Below are positions 28,364-38,803 of a stretch of DNA of 64,000 nucleotides, one piece after another. Position 1 is the first letter of the stretch, and every line of letters begins with the position of its first letter. Origin of the DNA: JAZGGS01 sp963749485 (lineage in GTDB: Bacteria > Bacteroidota > Ignavibacteria > Ignavibacteriales > Ignavibacteriaceae); the NCBI GenBank assembly GCA_963749485.1, contig CAVVMV010000002.1, positions 201,117 to 265,116 on the forward strand, given 5' to 3'. The translations under genes were made by a program, and so were the position numbers. The notes beneath the pieces are model-generated. The model did not search any database and had not been told where the DNA came from. It worked only from the letters and a program-made list of their open reading frames with translations.

Positions 28364-30095
28364 ATGCATTCAAAAGAGTTCATTAAAAACCTATTTACCA
28401 CCTTCACTTTAATATTTTCGCTCACTCTACTGTTTGCCTGTACTGAACCGCCACAACCTGTAAGCAGTAAAAATGGTATGGTTGTATCAACCAGTTCCTT
28501 TGCTTCAAAAGTTGGAGTTGAGATTTTGAAAAAAGGAGGTAACGCCATTGATGCTGCTGTTGCAGTTGGTTTTGCCCTTGCTGTAACTTATCCCTCTGCT
28601 GGAAATCTTGGCGGCGGAGGTTTTATGGTTATTCATCTTGCAGATGGAAAAAATATAACAATTGACTTCCGCGAAAAAGCACCTTTATCAGCAAACAAAG
28701 ATATGTACTTAAACGAAACCGGTGAATTTCTCCCGGAGCTTAGCCAGGAAGGAACTACTTCCGCAGGTGTGCCGGGAAGCGTGGCAGGACTTATCTATGC
28801 ACTTGAAAACTATGGTACCTTACCACTTTCAGAAGTTATACAACCCGCAATTGATCTTGCAAAAAACGGCTGGAAACTTGAAGAGAGAGATGCCCGCTAT
28901 TTCAAAAATAATCTGCCTGAGTTTGAAAAATATCCTTCATCTTTAAAAGTCTTTTCAAAAGATGGTGAGCCGTACCAGGAAGGCGATCTGTTCGTTCAAC
29001 CTGATCTTGCATGGACACTTGAGCAGATAAAAGAAAACGGTGCGGATGGATTCTATAAAGGCAAAGTTGCAGAGCTGTTGGTTAAGCAGGTTAGTTCTTT
29101 AGGTGGATTTATAACTCTCGAAGATCTTGAAAAATACCAACCAGTTGAAAGAGAACCGATCATTGGAAACTACCGCGGTTACAATGTTGTTTCTATGCCA
29201 CCTCCAAGTTCCGGTGGAATTGCTTTGGTTGAACTGCTCAACATTCTTGAAAACTATAATCTTGCAAAAGATGATTGGGGAAGCAGTCTCTACATTCATC
29301 ACCTTGTTGAAGCTATGAAGTATGTTTATGCGGACAGAACTTATCACCTTGGTGATGAAGATTTTTACCCGGTTCCAAAAGAGGAGCTTATCTCTAAAGA
29401 TTATGCTAAAACAATTTATGATAAGATAGAAGAAGCGAAAAATAAAGCGGTTCCATCCGGTGAAATTAAAAGTTTAGATATTTCTCCACTTCACGAAAGC
29501 ACAGAAACAACTCACTACTCTGTTTACGATTGCTGTTGGTAACGCTGTAAGTACAACTACAACAATTAACTCTTCCTTTGGCTCCAAGATAGTTGTTGAA
29601 GGTGCAGGCTTTCTTCTTAATAACGAGATGGATGACTTTAGCGGAAAACCGGGAACACAAAACCAGTTTGGGCTGCTGGGCACAGAAGCAAACTCAATCG
29701 AGCCGGAAAAGAGAATGCTTAGCTCGATGACACCAACTATTATTTTAAAAGATGGAAAGCCATACATCATTATCGGTTCGCCTGGCGGCGCTAAAATTAT
29801 AACTGCTGTGCTGCAGGTAATTTTAAACTGCATCGATTTTGAGATGAACATTCGCGAAGCTGTTGAAAAACCGAGAATACATCACCAGTGGCTGCCCGAT
29901 TCAATCTATTATGAGCAAAAAGCATTAACTGAAGATGTTAAAAATGAACTTGTTGAAATGGGCTATGCTTTTATTGATGATGATGCAGAGTTCCGCATAA
30001 TTGGAATTACAGAAGGAATAATGATCGACCAGGAAAATAAAATTATTTACGGTGCTGCCGATCCCCGCGGTGGAGGTTTGGCTGTCGGTTATTAA
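28364..30095 (+). CDS. ggt: Gamma-glutamyltransferase, lipoprotein form (frame broken once)
   Basis: N-terminal nucleophile hydrolase that transfers the gamma-glutamyl group of glutathione and related compounds. The ATG at 28364, preceded by GGAG, gives a lipoprotein signal ('SLTLLFACTEPP'), placing the enzyme outside the inner membrane. The large subunit has 'GGNAIDAAVAVGFAL' and 'GNLGGGGFMV'. The autocleavage site and catalytic Thr lie in 'ESTETTHYSV'. Frame is lost 10 codons later (gattgctg for gatgctg near 29530). The small subunit continues with 'GNAVSTTTTINSSFGS', 'MLSSMTPTIIL' and the 'GSPGG' loop, and ends 'DPRGGGLAVGY'. About 577 residues corrected. It follows trpB2 on the same strand after 261 bases. 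Confidence 0.93.
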
Positions 30096-30222
30096 TGTGA
30101 AGCTGTACAATAAATCACTAAGCCTGATAACTTTTATCATTTTTCCTGTCTCAGTATTTTTTTCTTTCGTAACTTCACTGAATTCTTTTTAAATAACTGA
30201 TTAAAACTTTTACCAAATTTTA

Positions 30223-31630
30223 GTGAACAAGTTCATTAGAAAAATAAATTCTATGTTGAATCTCTTCCGCCTTGGATTAGCAGGTGGAGAAGCAAATATT
30301 TTGGAGGGAGACCTTAACCGGGCAATTATTCTTCTTGCAATACCAATGACGCTGGAGATGGTAATGGAATCTCTTTTTGCCGTGGTGGATATCTTTTTTG
30401 TAAGCAGGATTAGCGTAAATGCTATTGCAGTTGTGGGATTAACCGAATCTATGTTGACTATCACTTACTCGTTAGGTTTTGGTGTTGCTATGGGAACAAC
30501 AGCAATGGTAGCCAGACGAGTCGGTGAGAAGAATACTACAGGAGCATCTGTTTCGGCAGTGCAGGCAATTTATCTGGGTGTTATTGCCTCGCTCCCGATT
30601 ATGGCTGCAGGTATGTTCTTTGCGGAAGATCTGTTACGGTTAATGGGTGCAACCGAAGCTGTAATAGTTGAAGGTGTGGGCTATACCAAGCTTATTTACG
30701 GTAGTAACCTGATTATTATTCTGTTATTTCTTATTAACGGAATTTTCCGTGGTGCCGGAGATGCGGCGCTTGCTATGCGCTCACTTGTGGATTTCAAATG
30801 GAATAAATATTATTCTCGATCCTATGCTTATTCTTGGTATAGGACCTTTTCCTGAAATGGGCATTGAGGGAGCTGCAACAGCAACAATCATCGGGCGTAC
30901 AACAGGAGTTTGTTACCAGGTTTATCATTTATATAAAGGTAAAGGAATAATAAAAATCCATAAAGAAAACTGGAGATTAAAAATTGATGTGATTGTGCGG
31001 CTTATTAAACTATCAGCAGGTGTAACGGCACAGTTTATTATTGCCTCTGCAAGCTGGATATTTTTAATGCGTGTGATTTCCACTTTCGGAAGTACAGCGC
31101 TTGCCGGTTATACCGTTGCAATAAGAGTGGTTATGTTTACAATACTTCCGGCATGGGGAATTTCCAACGCTGCGGCTACAATGGTGGGACAAAATCTTGG
31201 AGCCAATCAGCCTGAACGAGCAGAAAAATCTGTATGGCGAACAGGATATTACAACGTAGTTTTTATGGGAATTGTGATGATTATCTTTCTGCTTTTTTCC
31301 AATAATATAGCAGCATTTTTTGTAAACGAAAAAGAAGTGATTGCCAATGCTGCACAATGCCTGGACATTATTGCGCTTGGTTATTTGTTTTATGCATTTG
31401 GAATGGTGCTTGTACAATCCTTTAACGGTGCGGGTGATACACGAACTCCAACCATTATGAACTTTTTTATTTTCTGGATGATGCAGATTCCACTAGCATA
31501 TTTGTTGGCGATAGAATTTTCACTTGAATCTGCAGGAGTATATTGGGCAATAGTAATTTCAGAATCAACTTTTACAATTGTTGGTTACTTTTTATTTAAA
31601 CGAGGAAGGTGGAAAAACATAAAAGTTTAA
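30223..31630 (+). CDS. MATE-family multidrug/cation antiporter (frame broken once)
   Basis: About 469 residues with roughly 12 membrane spans in two homologous halves. 'IPMTLEMVMESLFAVVDIFF' begins span 1 (NorM-like), 'NGIFRGAGDA' closes the first half and 'SFNGAGDTRTPTIMN' the second, as expected for MATE transporters. Frame is lost near 30788 (one extra g in 'cttgtgg'), and the other frame continues 'SLWISNGINIILDPMLILG', the conserved segment after span 6. The start is GTG at 30223; ATG at 30253 is an alternative. Such pumps export cationic compounds using Na+ or H+ gradients. The substrate is unknown. Confidence 0.9.
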
Positions 31631-31672
31631 ACGCATTGAATATTATCCTGGTAAAATGATCTGAATAATAAA

Positions 31673-32487
31673 ATGATAAATCGGAAAAAACTTTTTGATA
31701 AATATCTTGATCTTCTTGGCGTTAAAGCATCTTCTCCATCGTTTGAATTTCTCTGCAGAATTGTTCGGGCACATCTTTTAAAGATTCCCTTTGAAAATGT
31801 TTCCAAACTTCTATATAAAAAACAGGGAATGGATGATATTCCCGATCTTCATACCTACTTGAATGGGATTGAAAAGTATAACTTCGGCGGAACGTGCTAT
31901 GCAAATAATTATCCACCTTAATCAGCTACTTAGTCATCTTGGTTTTGATGTTATGCTTTGCGGTGCTGATATGAAAAACCCAGATGTACATCTTATAAAC
32001 ATAGTAACTAGTTGATGGGTATGAATACATTGTTGACGGTGGTTATGCTGCACCTTTCCTTGAACCACTGCCAAGATTTTTAACCAACGACTATATTCTT
32101 AATCTTGGTCCTGAAAAATTTATTCTTAAACCGCAGGATAAAAACGGATTATCAAAACTTGAGCAGTATTATAATGGTGAGTTTAAACACTGGTACACTG
32201 CAAAACCGAAGCCGCGCAGTATTGATGAATTCCGTGGGGTGATTAAAGATTCTTATGCAGATGATGCAATGTTTATGAACATTTTTCGTATTACACGTTT
32301 TACAGCAAGCGGTTCGTTTGTCATGAGGAACCTGCAGCTAACGGAAACCAACCAATCATTGACAACCACAATTGAGATACTACGAAATGAGATTCCAGAC
32401 ATTGTTGAGAAAAAATTTCTAATCCCGGCTGATGTTGTAGAAGAAGCTCTCGGTACGCTTAAGGAATTAAGAAACACTTTTGATTAA
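31673..32487 (+). CDS. Arylamine N-acetyltransferase-like protein (frame broken twice)
   Basis: NAT-family acyltransferase. The catalytic Cys lies in 'FGGTCYANN', the His in 'NPDVHLINIV' and the Asp in 'YIVDGGYAAPF', so the full Cys-His-Asp triad can be placed once frames are joined. 'LLKIPFENVSKLL' is the usual N-terminal motif. Frame is lost at about 31912 ('YHLNQLLSHLG' continues in another frame) and at about 32012 (one extra base, giving 'VTVDGYEYIVDGG'). Corrected length is about 271 residues. The enzyme acetylates arylamines from acetyl-CoA, but many bacterial members have unknown acceptors. Confidence 0.82.
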
Positions 32488-32676
32488 TAATTCTTTTGTA
32501 TTTTCCTTTTTGATTTAGCAACTTTACTAAAATAAAATTTATTCAGTTACCCTTTGTTTTCTCCTGTTTACCGAACAATTTGCGCGCTTAAATAATTTTT
32601 TTGCATTTGCCTCGCTGATTTATCAAATTTACTACAATAATTTTTGTTTACATCTTACTCAATTTTAGAAAAGCCA

Positions 32677-34816
32677 ATGAAATTATTCTTTGCTGTTATC
32701 TTATTTTCTTTACTGCCCGTATTAATTTTTAGCCAGACTAAAATTTCTGGAAAGGTTATTGATAACACCAATCAGCCGCTGCCGGGAGCGAATGTTTTTA
32801 TAAAAGATTCTTACGATGGCGTTTCTTCAAATGTAGATGGATCGTTCTCCTTTACAACTGAAGAAGAGGGAGATGCATTTCTTGTTGTAAGTTTTGTTGG
32901 CTACAAAACCAAAGAGGAAAGTATTCTGCTAGCAGGAAGTGATATTAATATTGAAATTATTCTTGAGGAAGAAGCAAAGGAGCTTGGTGCGGTTGTAATT
33001 TCTGCAGGATCATTTGAAGCAAGTGATGAAAACAAAGCGGTGATTTTAAGACCGCTCGATATTGTAACAACCGGTGCGGATGCGGATATTTACAGCGCAC
33101 TGGAAACTTTACCGGGCACACAGCAAATTGGTGAAACAGAAGGACTTTTTGTTCGCGGCGGATCTTCTGCAGAAACTGTTACAATTATTGATGAAATGGT
33201 TGTTCAGAAACCGTTTTATACAAGCGTTCCGGATATTCCTTCGCGCGGAAGATTCTCACCTTTTTTATTTAAAGGAATTATTTTCAGCACTGGCGGATAT
33301 TCTGCAAAATACGGGCAGGCACTTTCTTCGGCACTTGTTCTGAATACCCAGGATCTTGCAGATCAAACTTTAACCGCAATTAATTTAATGATATTAGGTC
33401 TCGGCGGTGCGCATGTGCAGCGATGGGAAGAATCATCTTTTGCTATTGAGGGCGCTTACTACAACCTCGGACCGTATGTTAATACCTTCGAACAAAGACA
33501 GGAATGGGATACTGCGCCGCTTGGTTTTGAAGGTTCAATGAACTACCGGCTTAAAACTTCTAAAACAGGAATGCTTAAAGCATTACGGTTCATTCAGCTA
33601 TGGAGATCTTTCGCTGTATACCGAAAACCTTGATGATCTTTCTACAAAAGATTTCACAAAATTAAGATCTGATAATTACTATTCTAATATTACTTACAGG
33701 GAAATTCTTGGAGATGACTGGACTTTATTTACCGGAGCATCTTTCAGTCTTGATAAAGATTGGATCGACTTAAACATTGACAAAGTTAAACAGGATGAAA
33801 TATTAAACCAGGGTAGAATAGTCAGTAACCAAGCAGGTGTTTAATAGTTCATTTATTACTTTCGGCGGCGATGTTCAGAATATGATTTATAAAAGTGCTT
33901 TTAATGATTTAAGCGGAAAGATTGATGAAGTTTATCTTGCCGGATTTTTGGAAACCGATATCTTTTTTACAAATGATCTTGCTGCAAGAGTTGGCATAAG
34001 AGGCGAGCATTCCAAATTGCTTGGAAAATATAATTTAGCGCCGCGAGTTTCTCTTGCATACAGACTCGGGATTTACGACCAGCTTAACTTTGCTTACGGA
34101 AAATTTTACCAAACACCCTTTAAAGATTTCCTGATACAGACAACTGATTTTGAGTTTGAAAATGCTTCACACTACATTTTTAATTACCAGCATATAAGTG
34201 ATGAAAGAACTTTCAGGATAGAAGTTTACTATAAAGATTATGATAAGCTTGCAAAGGGTACAATATTCACATATCCTTATTTAAATCTTCCGGAAGTTCC
34301 TTTCAGCAATGATGGAAGCGGTCATGCAAAAGGAGTTGACATTTTCTGGAGAGACCGGGAAACTTTTGATATGACCGATTACTGGCTTTCTTATTCTTAC
34401 CTTGATACAAAACGAGATTTTATAAATTATCCCACGCTGGCAATGCCAACCTTTGCAACACCCGCACACTTTTTCTGCGGTGGTTAAACATTGGGTGTCT
34501 GCAATTACAACCAGCTTTGGTTTAACCTATACTTTTGCTACGGGAAGACCTTATTACAATCCAAACAATCCGGAGTTCCTCGGCGACAGGGCAAGGAATT
34601 ATAACAATCTTAGTTTAAATGCCAGCTATTCTTACAACAATATTTAATAACTTTACCGTAATATTTTTCTCGGTTGATAATCTTATTGGATTTAAAAATA
34701 TTTACAGCTATAATTTTTCCACCGATGGCACGATTAAAAGACCTGTGCTTCCTACGGCAACCCGTGCATTTTTCTTAGGAGTATTTATTTCAGTCGGGCA
34801 GGCAAGCCCGTTTTAA
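32677..34816 (+). CDS. TonB-dependent receptor with carboxypeptidase-like domain (frame broken about four times)
   Basis: The ATG at 32677 gives a signal peptide ('LLPVLIFSQ'). A CarboxypepD-like domain follows ('ISGKVIDNTNQPLPGANVFI', 'VSFVGYKTKEE'), then a plug ('IYSALETLPGTQQIGETEG', 'LFVRGGSSAETVTIIDEM', 'FSTGGYSAKYGQALSS'). Barrel sequence runs in alternating frames with breaks near 33590, 33838, 34480 and 34640, for example 'YENLDDL'-like sequence around 33620 and 'FNSSFITFGGDVQNM' after 33838. It ends 'FFLGVFISVG', typical of barrel C-termini, with the final residues read through a hairpin. About 713 residues corrected. The protein following after 13 bases is probably a functional partner. 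Confidence 0.83.
34795..34814 (+). terminator. Hairpin with T-run at the receptor stop codon
   Basis: CGGGC, AGGCAA, GCCCG followed by TTTT forms a small intrinsic-terminator-like hairpin that overlaps the receptor stop codon. The next ATG is only 13 bases after the stop, so full termination here would be surprising; an attenuating or interspersed repeat role is as likely. Confidence 0.45.
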
Positions 34817-34829
34817 AAAAGGAGTTAAA

Positions 34830-35540
34830 ATGAAAATAATTCTAACTATTAGTAATATGCTTTTTAACAGCAACAGGCATACATGCTGATGATAGCAAAT
34901 ATGAAAAAGCAATGAAAAAAAATCTTGCTAAAATTGATTCTGCAATGAATGTTAGCTGCAATGCTGGATGTAGCAAACGGTTTTGAAAGAATTGCCTTTG
35001 CAGAAAAAGATAAATGGCTGCCTTATTATTATGCTTCTTTTATGTTAACGCTTGCCAGCTTTACTGATACAACGGCAGACAATAAGGATGGCTATCTTGA
35101 TAAAGCCGATACCTTTATAAACATTGCAGACTCACTTGAAGAAGATGAATCTGAAATATATGTTTTAAAGGGAATGATTGCACAGGCACGCATGCAGATT
35201 GATCCGATGAACCGGTGGATGAAATACGGACCAATTGCCAATAATAATTTTTTAAAAGCAATGAAGCTAGATACATTAAACCCGCGACCAGAATATTTGC
35301 AGGGTGTTAGTTTATATTACACACCGGAACAATTTGGCGGAGGACCTGTCCCGGCAAAACGACTGTCTGGAAAAATCATTGGAAAAGTATAACCAGTTTG
35401 TTCCCGATAACGATCTAATGCCAAACTGGGGAAGAGAAATGACTGAGCAGATGCTTGGGCAAATAAATGCAGAATCTGAAGAGGTTGAGGAAGTACAGGA
35501 AGAGACAAATGAAATACTTGAAGAAGTTAAGGAAGAGTAA
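34830..35540 (+). CDS. Exported protein of unknown function after the TonB receptor (frame broken at least three times)
   Basis: About 236 residues when joined. GGAG lies upstream of the ATG at 34830. The first codons 'MKIILTI' lead to a signal peptide and then, in another frame, 'GIHADDSKYEKAMKKNLAK'. The main body (34949-35392) is helical: 'AAMLDVANGFERIAFAEKDKW', shown in part, and 'LDKADTFINIADSLEEDESE', with a pattern like TPR-type helix pairs. The end (to 35540) continues 'LEKSLEKYNQFVPDNDLMP' and closes with a strongly acidic Glu/Val tail. I do not recognise a named family. Its place directly after a TonB receptor suggests an envelope partner. Confidence 0.65.
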
Positions 35541-35559
35541 GCAAATTCATTCTGTTTAT

Positions 35560-36651
35560 TTATTGGTTAACAGCAGGCACAATATAATCTGCAACAATAC
35601 TTACAATTGCTCTTTCGTGCTGATCGGCAGTCTCCCAATCCAGGTGGTTATCCGCTGTAGTTACAACAATTAAGTTCAAATCGGGAAAGTTGATAACAAA
35701 CTGCCCGCCGTAACCAATTGCCAGGAATACCTCGTGGTTATTTATTTCACCAAGCCACCAGAGGTAACCATAATTAACGTTGTGCAAATCTCCCCAGTTA
35801 TTAGTACCTGAAAAATTAGTATAGTTTGTTAAAGATTCTATAACCCACGTAACCGGAACAATTTGTTCTCCGTTCATCATGCCAAGATTCATATAAAGAT
35901 AGCCAAGCTTAGCCATATTCCTTGGTGTGAAATACATATTGTTTCCACCAAAATAATATCCTTGCGGACCTCTTTGCCAGTCAGCCAATTCGACACCCAT
36001 TTTATCCAATAAATATTCTTCGGCAAAATCCTTTGTGTTCATCCCGCTGGCTTTTGTGATTATTGCAGAGAGCAGATGAGTTTGGAAAGTATTATAAGAA
36101 AATGTGCTTCCCGGATCATATAACAAAGGAAACTCTATTGTTGTCTTTATCCAGTTTGAGGTATAATAAATTTGTTCATAGTTATATCGTTCATGTTCAA
36201 TCCCAAAGCGCATCATTAACAAATTTCTTATGGTAATATCATGTTTCCTTGGATCGATTGCGGGATAAACATATTCCGGAAAGAAGTCCAACATTTTTAA
36301 ATTCAAATTGTCTAAGTGCCCGTCACGTAATGCAATGCCGGTCATCGCTGAAAGAAAAGATTTGGAAACAGATTTAACATTGTGAGCAATATCTTTTCCA
36401 AAACCATTGTAATATTCCTCTGCAACAATGTACCCGTTTCTTATAACCAGAATGCAATCAACAAAACCCCTGTTCTCCCCTTGTGCTATAGCTTCTGCAA
36501 GAAGCTGTGAATTCATTCCTTGTTCTTCGGGAGTTGAAGTTGGCCAGTTGAATGATGAAGCACCAGGTCCGGTAGGTCCTTCGCTGCACGAAGAAAGAAA
36601 AAGAAGTGCAAATAATAATGTTAAACCGAAAATTTTTCCTAAATATTTCAT
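35560..36651 (-). CDS. Serine hydrolase of the beta-lactamase / class C family, lipoprotein
   Basis: 363 residues from the ATG at 36651; an upstream start at 36684 would add 11 residues before the signal. The signal peptide ends 'LLFLSSCSEG', a lipobox. The catalytic SxxK tetrad is 'SVSKS', followed by the second motif region 'SYNTFQTHLLSAII' (Tyr-Asn) and a late 'AIGYGGQF' (in place of KTG/HxG). Members are esterases, peptidases or penicillin-binding proteins. Genuine beta-lactamase activity is not implied. Intact and convergent with the preceding gene, 19 bases apart. Confidence 0.87.
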   Translation of the reverse strand: MKYLGKIFGLTLLFALLFLSSCSEGPTGPGASSFNWPTSTPEEQGMNSQLLAEAIAQGENRGFVDCILVIRNGYIVAEEYYNGFGKDIAHNVKSVSKSFLSAMTGIALRDGHLDNLNLKMLDFFPEYVYPAIDPRKHDITIRNLLMMRFGIEHERYNYEQIYYTSNWIKTTIEFPLLYDPGSTFSYNTFQTHLLSAIITKASGMNTKDFAEEYLLDKMGVELADWQRGPQGYYFGGNNMYFTPRNMAKLGYLYMNLGMMNGEQIVPVTWVIESLTNYTNFSGTNNWGDLHNVNYGYLWWLGEINNHEVFLAIGYGGQFVINFPDLNLIVVTTADNHLDWETADQHERAIVSIVADYIVPAVNQ

Positions 36652-36891
36652 CTCTGTAAACTCTCCTTTTTTCAGTGAGTTCAATTAGAAACAGAATCTA
36701 AATAAGAAACTAAAATGAAAATTACACTATCAGCAGAGCATTTCAAACCAAATAATTGGTGTTTTTGTTTCAAAGTGTAAAGGCAATGTTTTTTTCTTCT
36801 TACATTAACCTCATTTCGTACTTTCATATTTTTCGTCTCCATTTCATAAGTTTAAACCTGTAATTCTAATTTTAAAAGAGGAGAAATTAAA

Positions 36892-37053
36892 ATGGGTAAA
36901 AAAGTTGAAGTAGCAGGAATAATGGGACCAATCTGGTTTATGGGATGGTTGTTTACTATCGGATTTCTTCAAGTATCATTTTTTAAAGGATTGCTGGCAC
37001 TAATTATCTGGCCTTATTATATAGGCGATTTTCTTGCTGCAGCAATAAAGTAA
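36892..37053 (+). CDS. Small two-span membrane protein, 53 residues
   Basis: An ATG with a strong GAGGAG ribosome site nine bases upstream opens 53 codons ('MGKKVEVAGIMGPIWFMGWL' at the start). Two hydrophobic stretches, 'GPIWFMGWLFTIGFLQV' and 'GLLALIIWPYYIGDFL', suggest a hairpin in the inner membrane. The next gene begins 6 bases after its stop, so both are probably cotranscribed. No family is recognised. It is well supported by the ribosome site and composition, less so by homology. Confidence 0.65.
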   Translation: MGKKVEVAGIMGPIWFMGWLFTIGFLQVSFFKGLLALIIWPYYIGDFLAAAIK

Positions 37054-37059
37054 GTAAAA

Positions 37060-37749
37060 ATGAAAACCATTGGTTTAATAGGCGGAACGGGCTGGGTTTC
37101 TACAATTGAGTATTACAGGTTTATAAACGAGGGAATTAATAAAAAACTTGGCGGACTTAACTCCGCGCAGTGTTTAATTTATTCTTTTAACTATGAAGAG
37201 ATTGATAAACTGGTAAAACAGGATAACATTGAGGGAGTTTATCCAATGGTTCTTGATGCTGCGAAAAAATTACAAAGTGCTTCGGCAGATTTTATTGTTT
37301 TATGCGCAAACACTTTACACCAGTACGTTGATAAACTTGAAAAAGTTATTGATCTGCCGATTGTACACATTGCCGATGCTACTGCAAAGGTTATTAAGCA
37401 AAAAGGTTTAACAAAAGTTGGTTTGCTTGGTACACGTTTTACAATGGAGATGGATTTTTATACAAAGCGTTTAAAAGATGCAGGAATTGAAACACTCACC
37501 CCGGAAAAACCACAACGCGATTTTATTCACGATTCAATTATAAATGAAATGCTTCACGATAATTTTAAGAAGGAAACAAGGGAGAAGTTTCTTTCAATAA
37601 TTGATGATCTCCAAACAAAAGGTGCAGAAGGAATAGTTTTGGGATGTACAGAAATTCCTCTTTTAATAAAACAGGAAGATGTTAAACTCCCCCTGCTTAA
37701 TACATTAGAAATACACGCAGCTGCTGTTGTGGATTATGCGGTTGGTTGA
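37060..37749 (+). CDS. Aspartate/glutamate racemase family protein
   Basis: Intact, 229 residues. The two catalytic cysteines of cofactor-independent racemases are present: 'IVLCANTLHQY' and 'IVLGCTEIPLL'. The N-terminus 'MKTIGLIGGTGWVSTIEYYR' is typical of the aspartate racemase branch. It would make D-aspartate or D-glutamate for cell-wall use, or act on a related amino acid. It is preceded closely by the 53-residue membrane protein. Confidence 0.9.
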   Translation: MKTIGLIGGTGWVSTIEYYRFINEGINKKLGGLNSAQCLIYSFNYEEIDKLVKQDNIEGVYPMVLDAAKKLQSASADFIVLCANTLHQYVDKLEKVIDLPIVHIADATAKVIKQKGLTKVGLLGTRFTMEMDFYTKRLKDAGIETLTPEKPQRDFIHDSIINEMLHDNFKKETREKFLSIIDDLQTKGAEGIVLGCTEIPLLIKQEDVKLPLLNTLEIHAAAVVDYAVG

Positions 37750-37763
37750 CAAGTTCCCTGTAA

Positions 37764-37782
37764 AGCAAATCGCTGATTCGCT
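37764..37782. repeat. Short hairpin repeat with the CGCTGATTCGCT core
   Basis: AGCAAATC, GCT, GATTCGCT forms an 8-base stem with one mismatch, 14 bases after the racemase stop and followed by 'ataattttgttttt'. The 12-mer CGCTGATTCGCT recurs exactly at 46367-46378, also just after a gene end on the same strand. It may be a weak terminator or an interspersed repeat. Confidence 0.5.
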
Positions 37783-37878
37783 ATAATTTTGTTTTTAATA
37801 TTCTGGAAATAGAATAATAATATTTATAACTTTGAATAAATTTCTTTCAAATAATTAAATCCGAAAATCGAGGGGGCA

Positions 37879-38420
37879 ATGATGAAAAACGAAGCACTTT
37901 TACCAATCGAAAATATCACATCTAAAATTCATCTTATAAGAAACGAAAAAGTTATGCTTGATTCTGATCTTGCAGAACTTTACGGTGTTGAGACTAAAGT
38001 GCTGGTACAGGCTGTAAAAAGGAATATTGACCGGTTTCCGCAGGATTTTATGTTTCAGCTAACTATCAACCAGTATAAAATCTTGAGGTCACAAACTGTG
38101 ACCTCAAATTGGGGTGGTAGAAGATATCCCCCATATGTTTTTACAGAGCAGGGTGTGGCGATGTTGTCAAGCGTGCTGAAAAGTAAGCGGGCAATAAAAG
38201 TTAATATTTCAATAATTAGGGCTTTTGTAGAACTGAGAAAATTTCTTTATAGTAATGAAAAGCTTGCTAAAAAACTTACAACTTTAGAGCTGGAAACAAA
38301 GCAAAATTTGAGGAACAGCAAAAACAAATAACGCTGATCTTCGAAGCAATTAAGCAGTTAATTAAAGAAGAACAGAAAACCAAAAAACCGGTTGGCTTTA
38401 CACTGCCAAAGAAAAGGTAA
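37879..38420 (+). CDS. ORF6N-domain DNA-binding protein (frame broken once)
   Basis: The ORF6N domain spans about residues 10-100: 'IHLIRNEKVMLDSDLAELYGV' (in part), then 'FPQDFMFQLT', 'LRSQTVTSNWGGRRYPP' and 'FTEQGVAMLSSVL'. A helical tail follows. Near 38300 one base too many shifts the frame, and the correct frame continues 'KFEEQQKQITLIFEAIKQL' and ends 'KPVGFTLPKKR' at 38420, giving about 180 residues. These KilA-N-related proteins occur in phages and as isolated chromosomal genes, mostly of unknown role. There are no other phage genes around. A 25-base palindrome lies inside the coding sequence. Confidence 0.88.
38083..38107. promoter_or_regulatory. Perfect 10-base inverted repeat inside the ORF6N gene
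   Basis: TTGAGGTCAC, AAACT, GTGACCTCAA is a perfect 10+5+10 inverted repeat encoding the 'LRSQTVTS' stretch of the domain. The symmetry is far better than expected by chance in coding DNA and has the size of a dimeric regulator site. Binding by the encoded protein is a guess. An RNA hairpin role is an alternative. Confidence 0.45.
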
Positions 38421-38784
38421 CCTGCTTAGTGAGGATATATTTTACACGTTAGAAATCCAGCGGCGCTAATCGTGGATTAGCAGTATGAATCCGAGCTGCA
38501 AAAGGCAAAGCCGGATGGAGTTCACTGATGAGATCAAAATGTTAGCCTTTTTCAAATATGACATGCAAAACAATCTAATCCGGCGGCCAGATGATATTCG
38601 TTAAGCGGTTGATCAACATACCTTGTCGATGATATAATTTCAATTATGCCACCAATATTTTTAGTTAAGTTTAGCAGAAACCTGCTTAAGTTCTTCCGAA
38701 TCGATGATTGCTTTTATGGTCTCGAAAATATCCTCATTATCGGTGTGGAATCCTATGCGCTGGTAACCGGCAGTTACAATTAAT
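38421..38784. other. Intergenic region between ORF6N gene and galK
   Basis: Holds a short perfect hairpin at 38465-38481 (GCTAATC, GTG, GATTAGC) and, on the minus strand, the tail of a lost or unrecognised gene (38661-38803). The stretch 38482-38640 has no feature I recognise. Confidence 0.5.
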
Positions 38785-38803
38785 TTAACTCCCGGTATTA
38801 AAA
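38661..38803 (-). pseudogene. Unidentified 3' gene fragment downstream of galK
   Basis: After the galK stop, another minus-strand frame stays open for about 46 codons, overlapping the galK end by some 20 bases. It reads 'IVTAGYQRIGFHTDNEDIFE' then 'TIKAIIDSEELKQVSAKLN' before a stop. The composition is protein-like (amphipathic helix, no rare-residue bias), but there is no start and I do not recognise the family. It could be a decayed neighbour of galK or a chance frame. Confidence 0.4.

Noticed and set aside
35560..36651. Antibiotic-resistance beta-lactamase
   Set aside because: Only the general serine-hydrolase fold and SxxK motif are visible. The third motif departs from KTG, and many such lipoproteins are esterases or peptidases.
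37879..38420. Prophage, suggested by the ORF6N gene
   Set aside because: No integrase, structural, lysis or replication genes lie nearby. The neighbours are ordinary metabolic genes, and ORF6N genes occur alone on chromosomes.
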